Source of the DNA: Arcobacter nitrofigilis DSM 7299
Lineage (GTDB): Bacteria; Campylobacterota; Campylobacteria; Campylobacterales; Arcobacteraceae
Length of the DNA stretch: 64,000 nucleotides
Assembly (NCBI RefSeq): GCF_000092245.1
Contig: NC_014166.1
Location: 3,100,001-3,164,000, forward strand
Direction: 5' to 3'
Shown here: in pieces, positions 26,500-35,696 of the stretch
Layout: every line of letters starts with the position of its first letter
Numbering within the stretch: position 1 is the first letter of the stretch
The notes under the pieces: model-generated
What the model saw: only the letters and a program-made list of their open reading frames with translations
Databases searched by the model: none
Told to the model about the DNA's origin: nothing
Translations under genes and position numbers: made by a program

Positions 26500-27960
26500 A
26501 TGGCACACCAATCAGATTTAATAGCTGAAAATATTGAACAATATTTAAAAGAACATGAAAACAAAGAGATATTAAGATTTATAACATGTGGTAGTGTTGA
26601 TGATGGAAAAAGTACTCTAATTGGAAGATTACTTTATGATTCAAAGATGATTTTTGAAGACCAATTAGCTGCGATTGAAAAAGATAGTAAAAAAAGCGGA
26701 ACTACTGGAGATAAGATTGACTTAGCACTTTTAGTTGATGGATTAGCAAGTGAGAGAGAGCAAGGTATTACTATTGATGTTGCCTATAGATTTTTCTCAA
26801 CTGAAAAAAGAAAATTTATCATAGCAGATACTCCAGGACATGAACAATACACAAGAAATATGGCAACGGGTGCAAGTACAGCTGATGTAGCTATTATCCT
26901 AATTGATGCAAGATCTGGGGTGTTAACACAAACAAAAAGACACTCTTATATAGCTTCTCTTCTTGGGATTAAGAACCTTATTGTTGCAATCAATAAAATG
27001 GACTTGGTTGATTTTAACCAAGATAGATTTGAAGAGATTAAAAAAGATTATGCGCAGATTATTCCTAATCTTCCACATTATGAAGATATCAATTTTGAGT
27101 ATATTCCAATCTCTGCACTTGATGGAGATAATATCCTTACAAATTCACCAAAATCTACTTGGTACAAAGGTCTTCCACTTATGCAACTACTGGATACTAT
27201 TGATATTCATAAAGCTGAGAATCATGACTTTAGATTACCAGTTCAGTATGTTTCTCGTCCTCATCTAAACTTTAGAGGATTTTCAGGAACTATTGCAAGT
27301 GGAAAGATTTCTGTAGGTGATGAAATTACAGTTTTACCATCAAGAAAAACTTCTATTGTAAAATCTATTGTTTCAAATGAAATTAAAGATTTAAGACCTA
27401 TTGGAAAAGACGAAACTGTTGAGACAATAGAAACAGCATTTGCTCCAATGGCTACAACAATCACATTAAAAGATGAGATTGATATTTCTAGAGGAGATAT
27501 GATTGTAAAATCAAGCTCTATTCCACAAGTATCAAATAAGCTTGAAGTGATGGTTGTTTGGATGGATGAGAAAAAGCTTGAACTTAATAATAACTATATT
27601 ATTAAAAGAGCAACTTCTGTTATTAATGGAGCATTTAAATCAATAGAATATAAAAAAGATATTAATACTTTTGATGAAGTTAAAGCAAACCATTTAGAGT
27701 TAAATGATATTGCAAAATGTACCCTAGCAATAGATAGACAAATTGCAGTTGATCCATATAATAAAAATAGATATACGGGAAGTTTTATTATCATCGATAG
27801 ATATTCAAATACTACGGTTGGTGCTGGTATGATTATATCTTCAGTTATGAATGAAGCTACAAATAAAGAGGAAAAAATAAGAGATTATACAAAAGCAGAA
27901 GTTGAGCTTAATGCGTATATTAGGAATAATTACCCTGAATGGGGATGTAAAGAAATTTAA
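26500..27960 (+). CDS. cysN: Sulfate adenylyltransferase subunit 1 (GTPase)
   Basis: This 486-residue EF-Tu-like GTPase drives APS synthesis by CysD. ATG 26500 is preferred over an in-frame ATG at 26449 that would lie inside cysD; GAGGGG precedes it. The G1 motif is GSVDDGKST, G3 is DTPGHEQY and G4 is NKMD, followed by two beta-barrel domains. There is no C-terminal APS kinase domain, in contrast to NodQ/CysNC fusions, which supports a pathway through APS rather than PAPS. Confidence 0.94.
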   Translation: MAHQSDLIAENIEQYLKEHENKEILRFITCGSVDDGKSTLIGRLLYDSKMIFEDQLAAIEKDSKKSGTTGDKIDLALLVDGLASEREQGITIDVAYRFFSTEKRKFIIADTPGHEQYTRNMATGASTADVAIILIDARSGVLTQTKRHSYIASLLGIKNLIVAINKMDLVDFNQDRFEEIKKDYAQIIPNLPHYEDINFEYIPISALDGDNILTNSPKSTWYKGLPLMQLLDTIDIHKAENHDFRLPVQYVSRPHLNFRGFSGTIASGKISVGDEITVLPSRKTSIVKSIVSNEIKDLRPIGKDETVETIETAFAPMATTITLKDEIDISRGDMIVKSSSIPQVSNKLEVMVVWMDEKKLELNNNYIIKRATSVINGAFKSIEYKKDINTFDEVKANHLELNDIAKCTLAIDRQIAVDPYNKNRYTGSFIIIDRYSNTTVGAGMIISSVMNEATNKEEKIRDYTKAEVELNAYIRNNYPEWGCKEI

Positions 27961-27985
27961 TGGAACATTTTTCAAGGATTAAATA

Positions 27986-29575
27986 ATGGCAAAAGAGAGT
28001 GCAGCTCAAAGAGTAGAGCGAATAAAAAAAGAGAAGAACGGCTTAGATGTATTAAAAGACATATATGTCTACGCTGTTTTAGGTGAAGAAGTACATCCAG
28101 AAGATATTGATAGATTTAAATGGTATGGACTTTACACTCAAAATAGAAATCTTCAAGCAGAAGATGATCCAACTTTATATTTTATGTTAAGAATAAAATT
28201 AGAACATGGTTCTATGAATTTAGAGCAAATGAGAGAAGTATCAGCTCTATCAAAAGAGTATGGAAGAGGAACAGCAGATTTTACAACTAGACAAGATATT
28301 CAACTGCACTATATTCAAGTAAAAGATTTACCTGAAATATTTAGAAGATTAAATGAAGTTGGATTATCAACAATTTTTGCAGCAGGTGATGTTCCAAGAA
28401 ATGTTATAACTTGTGCAGTTTCAGGAATTGAACATGATGAACTTTATGATGTAAGACCAATCGTTGATAAAGTAAATGATTATCTAAGAGGAAATAAAAA
28501 CCTATCTAATCTTCCTAGAAAATATAAAATAGGTATTAGTGCTTGTCATAAACACTGTATGGGTCATGAGATACAAGATTTATCTTTTACCGCAGTTCCT
28601 TGTGATTGTAGTGATAAAGTACTTTTTGATGTAAGTGTTGGAGGAGGATTAGCTTCTGCTATGGGAATTGCGCATCACATTGGATTTGTTACCCCTTCTC
28701 AAATTTTACCAATAGTAAAAGCTGTTAGTACAATATATAGAGACCATGGATTAAGAGAGAATAGAAGAAAAGCAAGACTTAGTCACTTAATCAAGGAATG
28801 GGGGATAGAAAAGTTTAAAGAAGAAGTAATTGCTAGATCAAAAGTTGCTATAAAAGAACAAAAAATAATGGAATATACTCCTTATGCAAAAAGAGAGCAT
28901 TTTGGGATTCATGATTCTAAAGAAAAAGCAAAATCATATATTGGTTGTGCTATAAATGGTGGACATATTGGTTCACAAGGATTAGAAAAACTAGCAAATA
29001 TTTTAGAAAAGCATGGGGCAACAACTATTAAAACTACAACTACACAAAATTTTGTAGTAAAAGATGTACCAACTAAAAATGCAGAAGATTTAGCAAATGA
29101 GTTAAAAACAATTGGAATTGATGCTTTCCCTAGTCCTTTTAAAGCTAGAACGCTTTCATGTACTGGATTAAATTTTTGTAAATTTGCTATTTCTGAAACT
29201 AAAGACAAAGCAATTTCACTTGCGACACATCTAGAGAAAAAGTTTCCTAATTTTAATGAGACTGTTTCTATATCTGTAAATGGTTGTCCAAACTCTTGTG
29301 CTCATCCACATGTGGTTGATATAGGTTTACTTGGACTAAAAGTGAAAAATAAAGAAGGAATAACAGTTCCTGGATTTGAGTTAATTTTAGGTGGAAATCT
29401 AGAAGGAAGTAAATCTAACTTTGGAGAAAAAGTAAAAATCAAATTTTTACCAGAAGATGCTGAAGGTATTTTAGAAAATATCATTCAAAAGTATATTGAT
29501 AGTGGTGAAAATAGTTTAAATAAATTTTTAAAAGAGAGAATAAATGACGAAGAATTTGTTTCGTCCCTTCATTAA
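27986..29575 (+). CDS. Ferredoxin-type assimilatory sulfite (or nitrite) reductase
   Basis: This 529-residue sirohaem/[4Fe-4S] reductase forms sulfide from sulfite. The cluster/sirohaem ligands are C392-x5-C398 in 'SCTGLNFCKF' and C434-x3-C438 in 'NGCPNSCAHPH'. Two ferrodoxin-like half-domains with 'EHGSMNLEQMREVSALSKEYGRG' precede them. No flavoprotein CysJ is encoded nearby, so electrons probably come from ferredoxin. Homologues also reduce nitrite, but its place after cysDN and before a desulfurase-like gene argues for sulfite. AAGGA precedes the start at 27986. Confidence 0.88.
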   Translation: MAKESAAQRVERIKKEKNGLDVLKDIYVYAVLGEEVHPEDIDRFKWYGLYTQNRNLQAEDDPTLYFMLRIKLEHGSMNLEQMREVSALSKEYGRGTADFTTRQDIQLHYIQVKDLPEIFRRLNEVGLSTIFAAGDVPRNVITCAVSGIEHDELYDVRPIVDKVNDYLRGNKNLSNLPRKYKIGISACHKHCMGHEIQDLSFTAVPCDCSDKVLFDVSVGGGLASAMGIAHHIGFVTPSQILPIVKAVSTIYRDHGLRENRRKARLSHLIKEWGIEKFKEEVIARSKVAIKEQKIMEYTPYAKREHFGIHDSKEKAKSYIGCAINGGHIGSQGLEKLANILEKHGATTIKTTTTQNFVVKDVPTKNAEDLANELKTIGIDAFPSPFKARTLSCTGLNFCKFAISETKDKAISLATHLEKKFPNFNETVSISVNGCPNSCAHPHVVDIGLLGLKVKNKEGITVPGFELILGGNLEGSKSNFGEKVKIKFLPEDAEGILENIIQKYIDSGENSLNKFLKERINDEEFVSSLH

Positions 29576-30848
29576 TGAGCATACTGATAAACTTCAATAC
29601 TTAAAGTATGGAACAATAGGTAAGCACAAAAGTGCTTACTTTGACTATACAGCTTCAGGTTTAGCATTTAGACCTATTGAAAATCGTATTTATGATATGC
29701 TAACAACATATGCAAATACACACTCAAAAGAATCAGGTATGGCTAATCAAACAAATAGTTATTATGAAGAAGCATTAACTAATCTAAAAATATCATTAGA
29801 ATTAAATGATGAATTTGAAATAATTCCAAGTGGTTGTGGATCAACTGCTGCTATAAAAAGATTTCAAGAGTTATTAGGACTTTATATTCCACCTGCTACT
29901 AAAAAAAGATTGAATATAAATATTGATAAATCAAAACTTCCCCTTGTAATAGTAGGTCCATATGAACACCATTCAAATGAGATAAGTTATAGAGAAGCCA
30001 TGTGTGAAACTGCTAGAATAGGACTTACAAGTGAGGGATTAGTAGATTTAGAAGAGCTTGAAAAAGTCTTAGAAAGAAATCAACACAGAGAACTTATTGG
30101 TTCATTTTGTATAGCTTCAAATGTTACTGGAATAGTAACCTGTTATAAAGATATTTCTAAAATACTTAGACGATATAATGCCCTTGTATGTCTAGATGCA
30201 GCTGCTTCTTCTTCATATATGAATATTGATTGTAATTATTTTGATGTGATGTATGTATCTCCACACAAACTTTTAGGAGGACCTGGTTCTTGTGGACTTC
30301 TTATTATAAGAAAAGATTTAATAGACCCTAGTTTATCTCCTACTTTTGCAGGTGGAGGAACAGTTACTTATGTAAATAAATCTACGGTTGAATATGAAAA
30401 AGATTTAAGAGCAAGGGAAACAGCAGGAACTCCTGGCATAATTCAAGTGATAAAAGCAAGTCTTGCTTATCAACTTAGAAATGAAATAGGTTTTGATTTT
30501 ATACAAAAAAGAAAAAATGAATTGTTGGAGTATTTTTTAAAAGAAGCACAAAATATACCAAATATAATCATCTATGGAAATCAAAAATCATATAATATTG
30601 GTATTGTTTCATTTAATATAAAAGATTTAGACCCTTACATTATATGTGAAAAAATTTCAACAGAAGATGGAATCCAAACTAGAGCTGGATGTTCATGTGC
30701 AGGACCATATGGTCATGATTTATTACACTTTGACAATAAAGATGAACTAAATAAAAAACCAGGTTGGATAAGAGTCTCTATTCATTTTACTCAAACAATA
30801 GAAGAAATAGATAAGCTAATAAAAGCTCTTAAAAAAGCTATTATATAA
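29544..30848 (+). CDS. Class V aminotransferase, cysteine desulfurase-like
   Basis: This 434-residue PLP enzyme has the PLP lysine K242 in 'SPHKLLGGPGSCGLL' and a C-terminal 'TRAGCSCAGPYGHDLL' whose cysteine may serve as the persulfide carrier. The start ATG 29544 overlaps the reductase end by 32 bp and is preceded by AAAGAGAG. The fold is that of SufS/CsdA, but it is longer and more divergent, and no suf or isc scaffold genes are adjacent. It probably transfers or mobilises sulfur within the cys operon; a housekeeping Fe-S role is less likely. Confidence 0.8.
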   Translation: MTKNLFRPFINEHTDKLQYLKYGTIGKHKSAYFDYTASGLAFRPIENRIYDMLTTYANTHSKESGMANQTNSYYEEALTNLKISLELNDEFEIIPSGCGSTAAIKRFQELLGLYIPPATKKRLNINIDKSKLPLVIVGPYEHHSNEISYREAMCETARIGLTSEGLVDLEELEKVLERNQHRELIGSFCIASNVTGIVTCYKDISKILRRYNALVCLDAAASSSYMNIDCNYFDVMYVSPHKLLGGPGSCGLLIIRKDLIDPSLSPTFAGGGTVTYVNKSTVEYEKDLRARETAGTPGIIQVIKASLAYQLRNEIGFDFIQKRKNELLEYFLKEAQNIPNIIIYGNQKSYNIGIVSFNIKDLDPYIICEKISTEDGIQTRAGCSCAGPYGHDLLHFDNKDELNKKPGWIRVSIHFTQTIEEIDKLIKALKKAII

Positions 30849-30862
30849 AAATAATCACAAAA

Positions 30863-30876
30863 TACAATTAATTGTA
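30863..30876. promoter_or_regulatory. 14-bp perfect palindrome upstream of phoX-like gene
   Basis: TACAATTAATTGTA is a perfect palindrome 62 bases before the next start. It is followed by TGTAACCTTTAACAT and an AT-rich -10-like stretch. It may be an operator for the phosphate gene group; no match to a known Pho box can be claimed by eye. Confidence 0.3.
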
Positions 30877-30937
30877 ATTGCTTTGTAACCTTTAACATAT
30901 AAAATCCTGAATATTGATTCAAATTTAGGAGTAAGAT

Positions 30938-32752
30938 ATGAGAAACAAGGTAATTACAGCTTCAGTTATTGCAGCATCTGTTTTATTTTCAGCATGTGCA
31001 ACAAAATCAACAATGGCAAATAATGCAACAATGCATGATATAAAATTCAGTGGTGTTGCAGTACCAACAACTGATAGTGAAAAAAGAAAAATTTTCGCTT
31101 CAAATCAAATCGAAGTAGATGGCAAAAAAACAAAAATTGGATATAACACAATTTTAAGAAGTGGAGATAAAGTAGGAAATGGTGTTTTTGGTTTAGTATA
31201 TGACAAAAATGGAGAACCTATAAAAGAAAAAGATGGCTCTTTTAAAATCTCAAACTCAAATGACTTCTCTTCACTTTTACCTGTTGGTAAAAAACTTTTT
31301 ATGGTTTCACACTTTGAAACTAGACCAGCTGCTGTATATGTTACTGAGCTAAACCAATCTAAAGATGGTAAATTAACAGCTGTAAATACAAAAAATGTTG
31401 ACTTCTCAAGTGTTAATGGACTGTGGGTTCCTTGTGCAGGTAGTGTAACTCCATGGAATACTCACTTAGGAAGTGAAGAGTATGAACCAGATGCAAGAGC
31501 AGTTAAAGAAAATGGTTCTATTAATGCTTATTATGATGCGATGGCATCTTATTTTGATGGGGATTTAAAAGCATTAAATCCTTATGATTATGGATGGTCT
31601 ACTGAAATAAAAGTTCTTAATGAAAAAGGTGATGTAAAAGCTGAAAAACATTATGCAATGGGTAGATTTGCACATGAGTTAGCATATGTTATGCCAGATG
31701 AAAAAACAGTTTATTTATCAGATGATGGTACAAATGTAGCTTTATATATGTTTATTGCTGATAAAGCAAAAGATTTAAGCTCTGGTACTTTATATGCTGC
31801 AAAATGGGATCAAACAAGTGATTTAGGAACTGGAAGTGCAAATATCAAATGGGTGAACTTAGGTCACTCTTCTGATGATTATGTTAAAGCTGGATTAGAC
31901 CAAAGATTGACTTTTAATGATTTATTTGAAACATCTAAATTCCCAAAATTAGGATTTACTTCAGTAAATACAACAATGGGTCAAGAATATTTAAAAATCA
32001 AACCAGGTATGGAAAAACTAGCTTCAAGAATGGAAGCTAGAAGATATGCAGCAATAAAAGGTGCTACTACTGAATTTAGAAAAATGGAAGGTATCACTTA
32101 CAATCCAAATGATAACAAAATATATTTATCTATCTCTGAAATCTCAAAAGGGATGGAAAATCGTATGAAAAAAGGTAAAGCAAACAACAAATATGACACT
32201 GGTGGAAATAACGATATTAGAGTTGACTACAACAAATGTGGTGCTGTATATGAGTTAAATTTAGCTTATGCTGACGATATTCAATCAGCTACAGATGGCT
32301 CTTATATTAATTCTAATTATATAGTAAAATCTATGGATGGCTTAATTGCAGGTAGACTTAACAAAGGAACAGGAGAATTAGCTAAAGCAAATAAATGTTC
32401 TCTTGATGGATTAGCAAATCCTGATAATATAACTTTTATTCCAAATACAAATACTTTAATTATAGGTGAAGATACAGGTTCTGGACACCAAAATGACTTT
32501 ATTTGGTCTTATAATATAAAAGAAAAAAAATTAACAAGAATATTAACATCTCCTTATGGTTCAGAGACAACTTCAGCATATTACTATAACAATATTGGTG
32601 GACATGGATATCTTATGGCAGTTATTCAACATCCATATGGGGAAGGTGATGCAATTACAAAAGAAGAAGATATGCCTGCAAATGCAAAATCAGCTGGTGA
32701 TATGAAAGCTTATACAGGCTATGTAGGACCACTTCCTGTAATTACAAAATAA
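30938..32752 (+). CDS. PhoX-like alkaline phosphatase (DUF839), lipoprotein
   Basis: This 604-residue PhoX-family protein is predicted to release phosphate from organic esters in the periplasm or at the outer membrane. PhoX features include 'VPCAGSVTPWNTHLGSEEYEPDA' and 'MGRFAHELAYVMPDEKTVYLSDDG' (about 250), then 'LDGLANPDNITFIPNTNTLIIGEDT' near the end. The signal ends in FSAC with C20, a lipobox, and has no twin-arginine pair, whereas well-studied PhoX enzymes use the Tat pathway. It is followed by a phytase-like esterase gene nine bases on. It is a probable Ca/Fe-dependent enzyme by family. Confidence 0.85.
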   Translation: MRNKVITASVIAASVLFSACATKSTMANNATMHDIKFSGVAVPTTDSEKRKIFASNQIEVDGKKTKIGYNTILRSGDKVGNGVFGLVYDKNGEPIKEKDGSFKISNSNDFSSLLPVGKKLFMVSHFETRPAAVYVTELNQSKDGKLTAVNTKNVDFSSVNGLWVPCAGSVTPWNTHLGSEEYEPDARAVKENGSINAYYDAMASYFDGDLKALNPYDYGWSTEIKVLNEKGDVKAEKHYAMGRFAHELAYVMPDEKTVYLSDDGTNVALYMFIADKAKDLSSGTLYAAKWDQTSDLGTGSANIKWVNLGHSSDDYVKAGLDQRLTFNDLFETSKFPKLGFTSVNTTMGQEYLKIKPGMEKLASRMEARRYAAIKGATTEFRKMEGITYNPNDNKIYLSISEISKGMENRMKKGKANNKYDTGGNNDIRVDYNKCGAVYELNLAYADDIQSATDGSYINSNYIVKSMDGLIAGRLNKGTGELAKANKCSLDGLANPDNITFIPNTNTLIIGEDTGSGHQNDFIWSYNIKEKKLTRILTSPYGSETTSAYYYNNIGGHGYLMAVIQHPYGEGDAITKEEDMPANAKSAGDMKAYTGYVGPLPVITK

Positions 32753-32761
32753 GGCTTTAAG

Positions 32762-33970
32762 ATGAATCTTAAATCAGTTATTTTATCAGCAGTACTACTT
32801 TCAAGTAGTACTTTTGCTGTATCAATTAATAAAGTTGTTGTAGATGAAAAATTAGATGTAATTAAACTTCCAAACAAAACTTTAAATCTTGATGTAGGTT
32901 TTGGTTCTGGAGCTTTTCATTATAAAAAGGACTCTAATAATGTATTTTATACTATCACAGATAGAGGTCCAAATATCAAATGTAAAGACTCTAAAAAACT
33001 TATGGGCGAAAAACTTTGTGAAAAAGGAAAAATATTCCCTGTAGCTAAGTTCACTCCAACAATTTATAAAATCAAAGTATATAAAAACTACTACAAAATT
33101 TTAGAAAAAATACAAATCAAAGATAAAGATGGAAACCAAGTTTCTGGGATATCAAATGCAGGTACAGAAAATGCCTATAACATCCATGGAGAAGCAATAC
33201 CTTTTGATCCAAATGGACTTGATTCTGAATCATTAATAAAACTATCTGATGGAACTTTTTGGATAGGAGAAGAGTATGGGGCATCTATTGTACACTTAAG
33301 CAGTGATGGAAGAATAATAAAAAGATTTGTTCCTGCTGGGTTTGAAAAAAACTTAACAAATGCAAACTATGATGTATCTCCAACTCTACCTGCAATTATT
33401 GCAAAAAGACCACTAAATAGAGGAATAGAATCAATGGCTATCAGCCCTGATGAAAAGTCTTTATACTTTATTATGCAAAGTCCCCTTGCAAATCCAAATC
33501 AAGCTGCCTATAAAAAATCAAGAAATGTTAGGTTATTTAAATTTGACCTTGCAAATGAAAAAGTTGTAGGTGAATATATTTATAAAATGGATTTACCAAA
33601 TACATTCAAACTTGATAAAAATAAAAAACAAAATGCAGTTAAACTATCAGAAATGGTTGCATCTGGAAATGATGAATTAATAGTCTTAGAAAGAATTTCT
33701 AATACTACAAAATTTTACAAAGTAAAATTAGGTGGCGAAAATATCTTAGATACTAAATGGGATGATTTAGCAACAACTCCAACATTAGAAGAGACAAAAG
33801 ATATTCAATCTTTACATAAAGAGCTAGTACTTGACACAAGTGATATAAAAGGTATGCCTAAAAAAATCGAAGGATTAGCCTATATCAATGAAAATGAGTG
33901 GATACTTGTAAATGACAATGATTTTGGTATAGATAATCTTCCTTCTTATATAGTAAAAGTAAAAAAATAA
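32762..33970 (+). CDS. Esterase-like activity of phytase family protein (periplasmic)
   Basis: This 402-residue protein has a signal peptide (about 1-19) and a beta-propeller-type body with 'FTITDRGPN', 'GLDSESLIKLSDGTFWIGEEYGASI' and 'RGIESMAISPDEKSLYF'. This matches the phytase-like esterase domain family (PF13449). It probably hydrolyses phospho-esters or other esters outside the inner membrane. It lies between the PhoX-like gene and the di-haem gene; its stop overlaps the next start by one base (TAATG). Confidence 0.8.
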   Translation: MNLKSVILSAVLLSSSTFAVSINKVVVDEKLDVIKLPNKTLNLDVGFGSGAFHYKKDSNNVFYTITDRGPNIKCKDSKKLMGEKLCEKGKIFPVAKFTPTIYKIKVYKNYYKILEKIQIKDKDGNQVSGISNAGTENAYNIHGEAIPFDPNGLDSESLIKLSDGTFWIGEEYGASIVHLSSDGRIIKRFVPAGFEKNLTNANYDVSPTLPAIIAKRPLNRGIESMAISPDEKSLYFIMQSPLANPNQAAYKKSRNVRLFKFDLANEKVVGEYIYKMDLPNTFKLDKNKKQNAVKLSEMVASGNDELIVLERISNTTKFYKVKLGGENILDTKWDDLATTPTLEETKDIQSLHKELVLDTSDIKGMPKKIEGLAYINENEWILVNDNDFGIDNLPSYIVKVKK

Positions 33971-35643
33971 TGAAATCTTTTTTACTAATTATAGCGCTTT
34001 TAAGCGCTGTAATACTTCAGGCAAATAAAGTTGATCTAACAAACTCATTTATTAATAATCCAACAGCTTATATTCCAAGTCAATGTTATACAAAAACTGC
34101 CTATGGGAAAAATGACCAAATATTAAGTAACCCATGTTTTTCTTGCCACAATACAAATAAAATACCCAACTTTATTACTTCCGATGAGGATTTACAAGAG
34201 AGTTATGACTTCCCTGAATCTGGATTAAAAAATCATTGGACAAACCTTTTTAAAGATAGAACAAAAGAAGTAAATAAAATTTCAGATAAAGAGATTTTAG
34301 AATATATAAGAGAAGATAACTATAAAGATAAAAGTCACAATCTCATCCTTGCTCAAAAATTGGAAAATATTCCAAAAGATTGGGATGCAAATCAAAATGG
34401 AAAATGGGATGGATATATTCCTGATTGTTATTTTAACTTTGATAAAGAAGGTTTTGATAGAAAGCCAAATGGTAATATTACTGGGTGGAGAGCTTTTGCT
34501 TATTATCCCTTCTTAGGAACTTTTTGGCCAACAAATGGAAGTACAGATGATGTACTTATTCGTTTACCAAAAATTTTTTGGGAAGATAAAAATGGTAATT
34601 TTGACTTGAATATTTATAAAATAAATCTTTCTATTGTTGAGAGTCTATTAAAACAAAAAACAATCTCGACAGAAAAAATAGATGAGAAAAAATATGGAGT
34701 GGATTTAAATCAAGATGGAAAATTAACTACTTCAGAAAAAATAGTATTTAAATGGACTATTCCCAATTATGATATTTCAACAAATAAACTAACAAATTTT
34801 TCAATGACTTATGTTGGGCTAGCAAAAGATGCTTTATTAAAAAATGAGATTCACATTGCACCAGGTCTTTATCCAAAAGGAACAGAATTTTTACACTCTG
34901 TTAGATATTTGGATATAAATAAAGACTCTTCTATAAAAATGTCCCCTAGAATGAAAGAACTTCGTTACGCTAAAAAAAGATATTGGGTAAGTTATTCAAA
35001 ACTTAAAGATATAGTAGGTGAAGAGACAAAAGAGGAACATGACTTTCCTGATAGAGTAGAAGAGTATACTGGAAATATCGAAATAGGACTAAACAACAAA
35101 AAAGGGTGGTTTTATCAAGGTTTTATTGAAGATGAAAAAGGTAGTCTAAGACCACAAAGTCAAGAAGAGACTCTTTCTTGTATGGGTTGTCATACTGGCT
35201 TAGCAGTTACAGCTGATTCAACTTTTGTTTTCCAAAGAAAATTTGAAAATGATCCATTCGCAGATGGTTGGTATCATTGGAGTGAAAAAGGCTTAAAAAA
35301 TATCCCTGATAAAAAGCTAAGTAATAATGAAACTGAATATGCTAGATATTTAAGAGAAAATAAAGCAGGTGATGAATTTAGAGCAAATGAAGAGATTATG
35401 AATAAATTTTTTTACAAAGACCTAAAGCTTAAAAAGTCTGCAATAAATAAACTTAGAGAAGATATTACTTACTTAATTATCCCAAGTAAAAAAAGAGCTT
35501 TAACTCTTAACAAAGCCTATAAAGTTATTGTGGATGAGCAAAGTTTTATTTATGGGAAAGCTGCCCATGTAAAACCTTTAAAAAATGTTCATAAAGAGGT
35601 AACTCAAGGAGAAACTACTCACCTTAAAGAAATTACAAATTGA
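33970..35643 (+). CDS. Di-haem c-type cytochrome-like secreted protein
   Basis: This 557-residue protein has a signal peptide (about 1-17) and two covalent haem sites: C56-FS-C59-H60 near the N-terminus and C404-MG-C407-H408 late in the chain. The intervening ~340 residues hold repeated aromatic motifs ('DWDANQNGKWDGYIPDCYF', 'GWRAFAYYPFLGTFWPTNGS') and calcium-like DxNxDG loops. I do not recognise a named enzyme. Translational overlap with the esterase gene places it in the phosphate group operon, but the redox partner is unknown. Confidence 0.7.
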   Translation: MKSFLLIIALLSAVILQANKVDLTNSFINNPTAYIPSQCYTKTAYGKNDQILSNPCFSCHNTNKIPNFITSDEDLQESYDFPESGLKNHWTNLFKDRTKEVNKISDKEILEYIREDNYKDKSHNLILAQKLENIPKDWDANQNGKWDGYIPDCYFNFDKEGFDRKPNGNITGWRAFAYYPFLGTFWPTNGSTDDVLIRLPKIFWEDKNGNFDLNIYKINLSIVESLLKQKTISTEKIDEKKYGVDLNQDGKLTTSEKIVFKWTIPNYDISTNKLTNFSMTYVGLAKDALLKNEIHIAPGLYPKGTEFLHSVRYLDINKDSSIKMSPRMKELRYAKKRYWVSYSKLKDIVGEETKEEHDFPDRVEEYTGNIEIGLNNKKGWFYQGFIEDEKGSLRPQSQEETLSCMGCHTGLAVTADSTFVFQRKFENDPFADGWYHWSEKGLKNIPDKKLSNNETEYARYLRENKAGDEFRANEEIMNKFFYKDLKLKKSAINKLREDITYLIIPSKKRALTLNKAYKVIVDEQSFIYGKAAHVKPLKNVHKEVTQGETTHLKEITN

Positions 35644-35696
35644 TTTACTCAATTTGTAATTTAAGCTTAATTAATCTTTACTAGTTATAATCCTAC

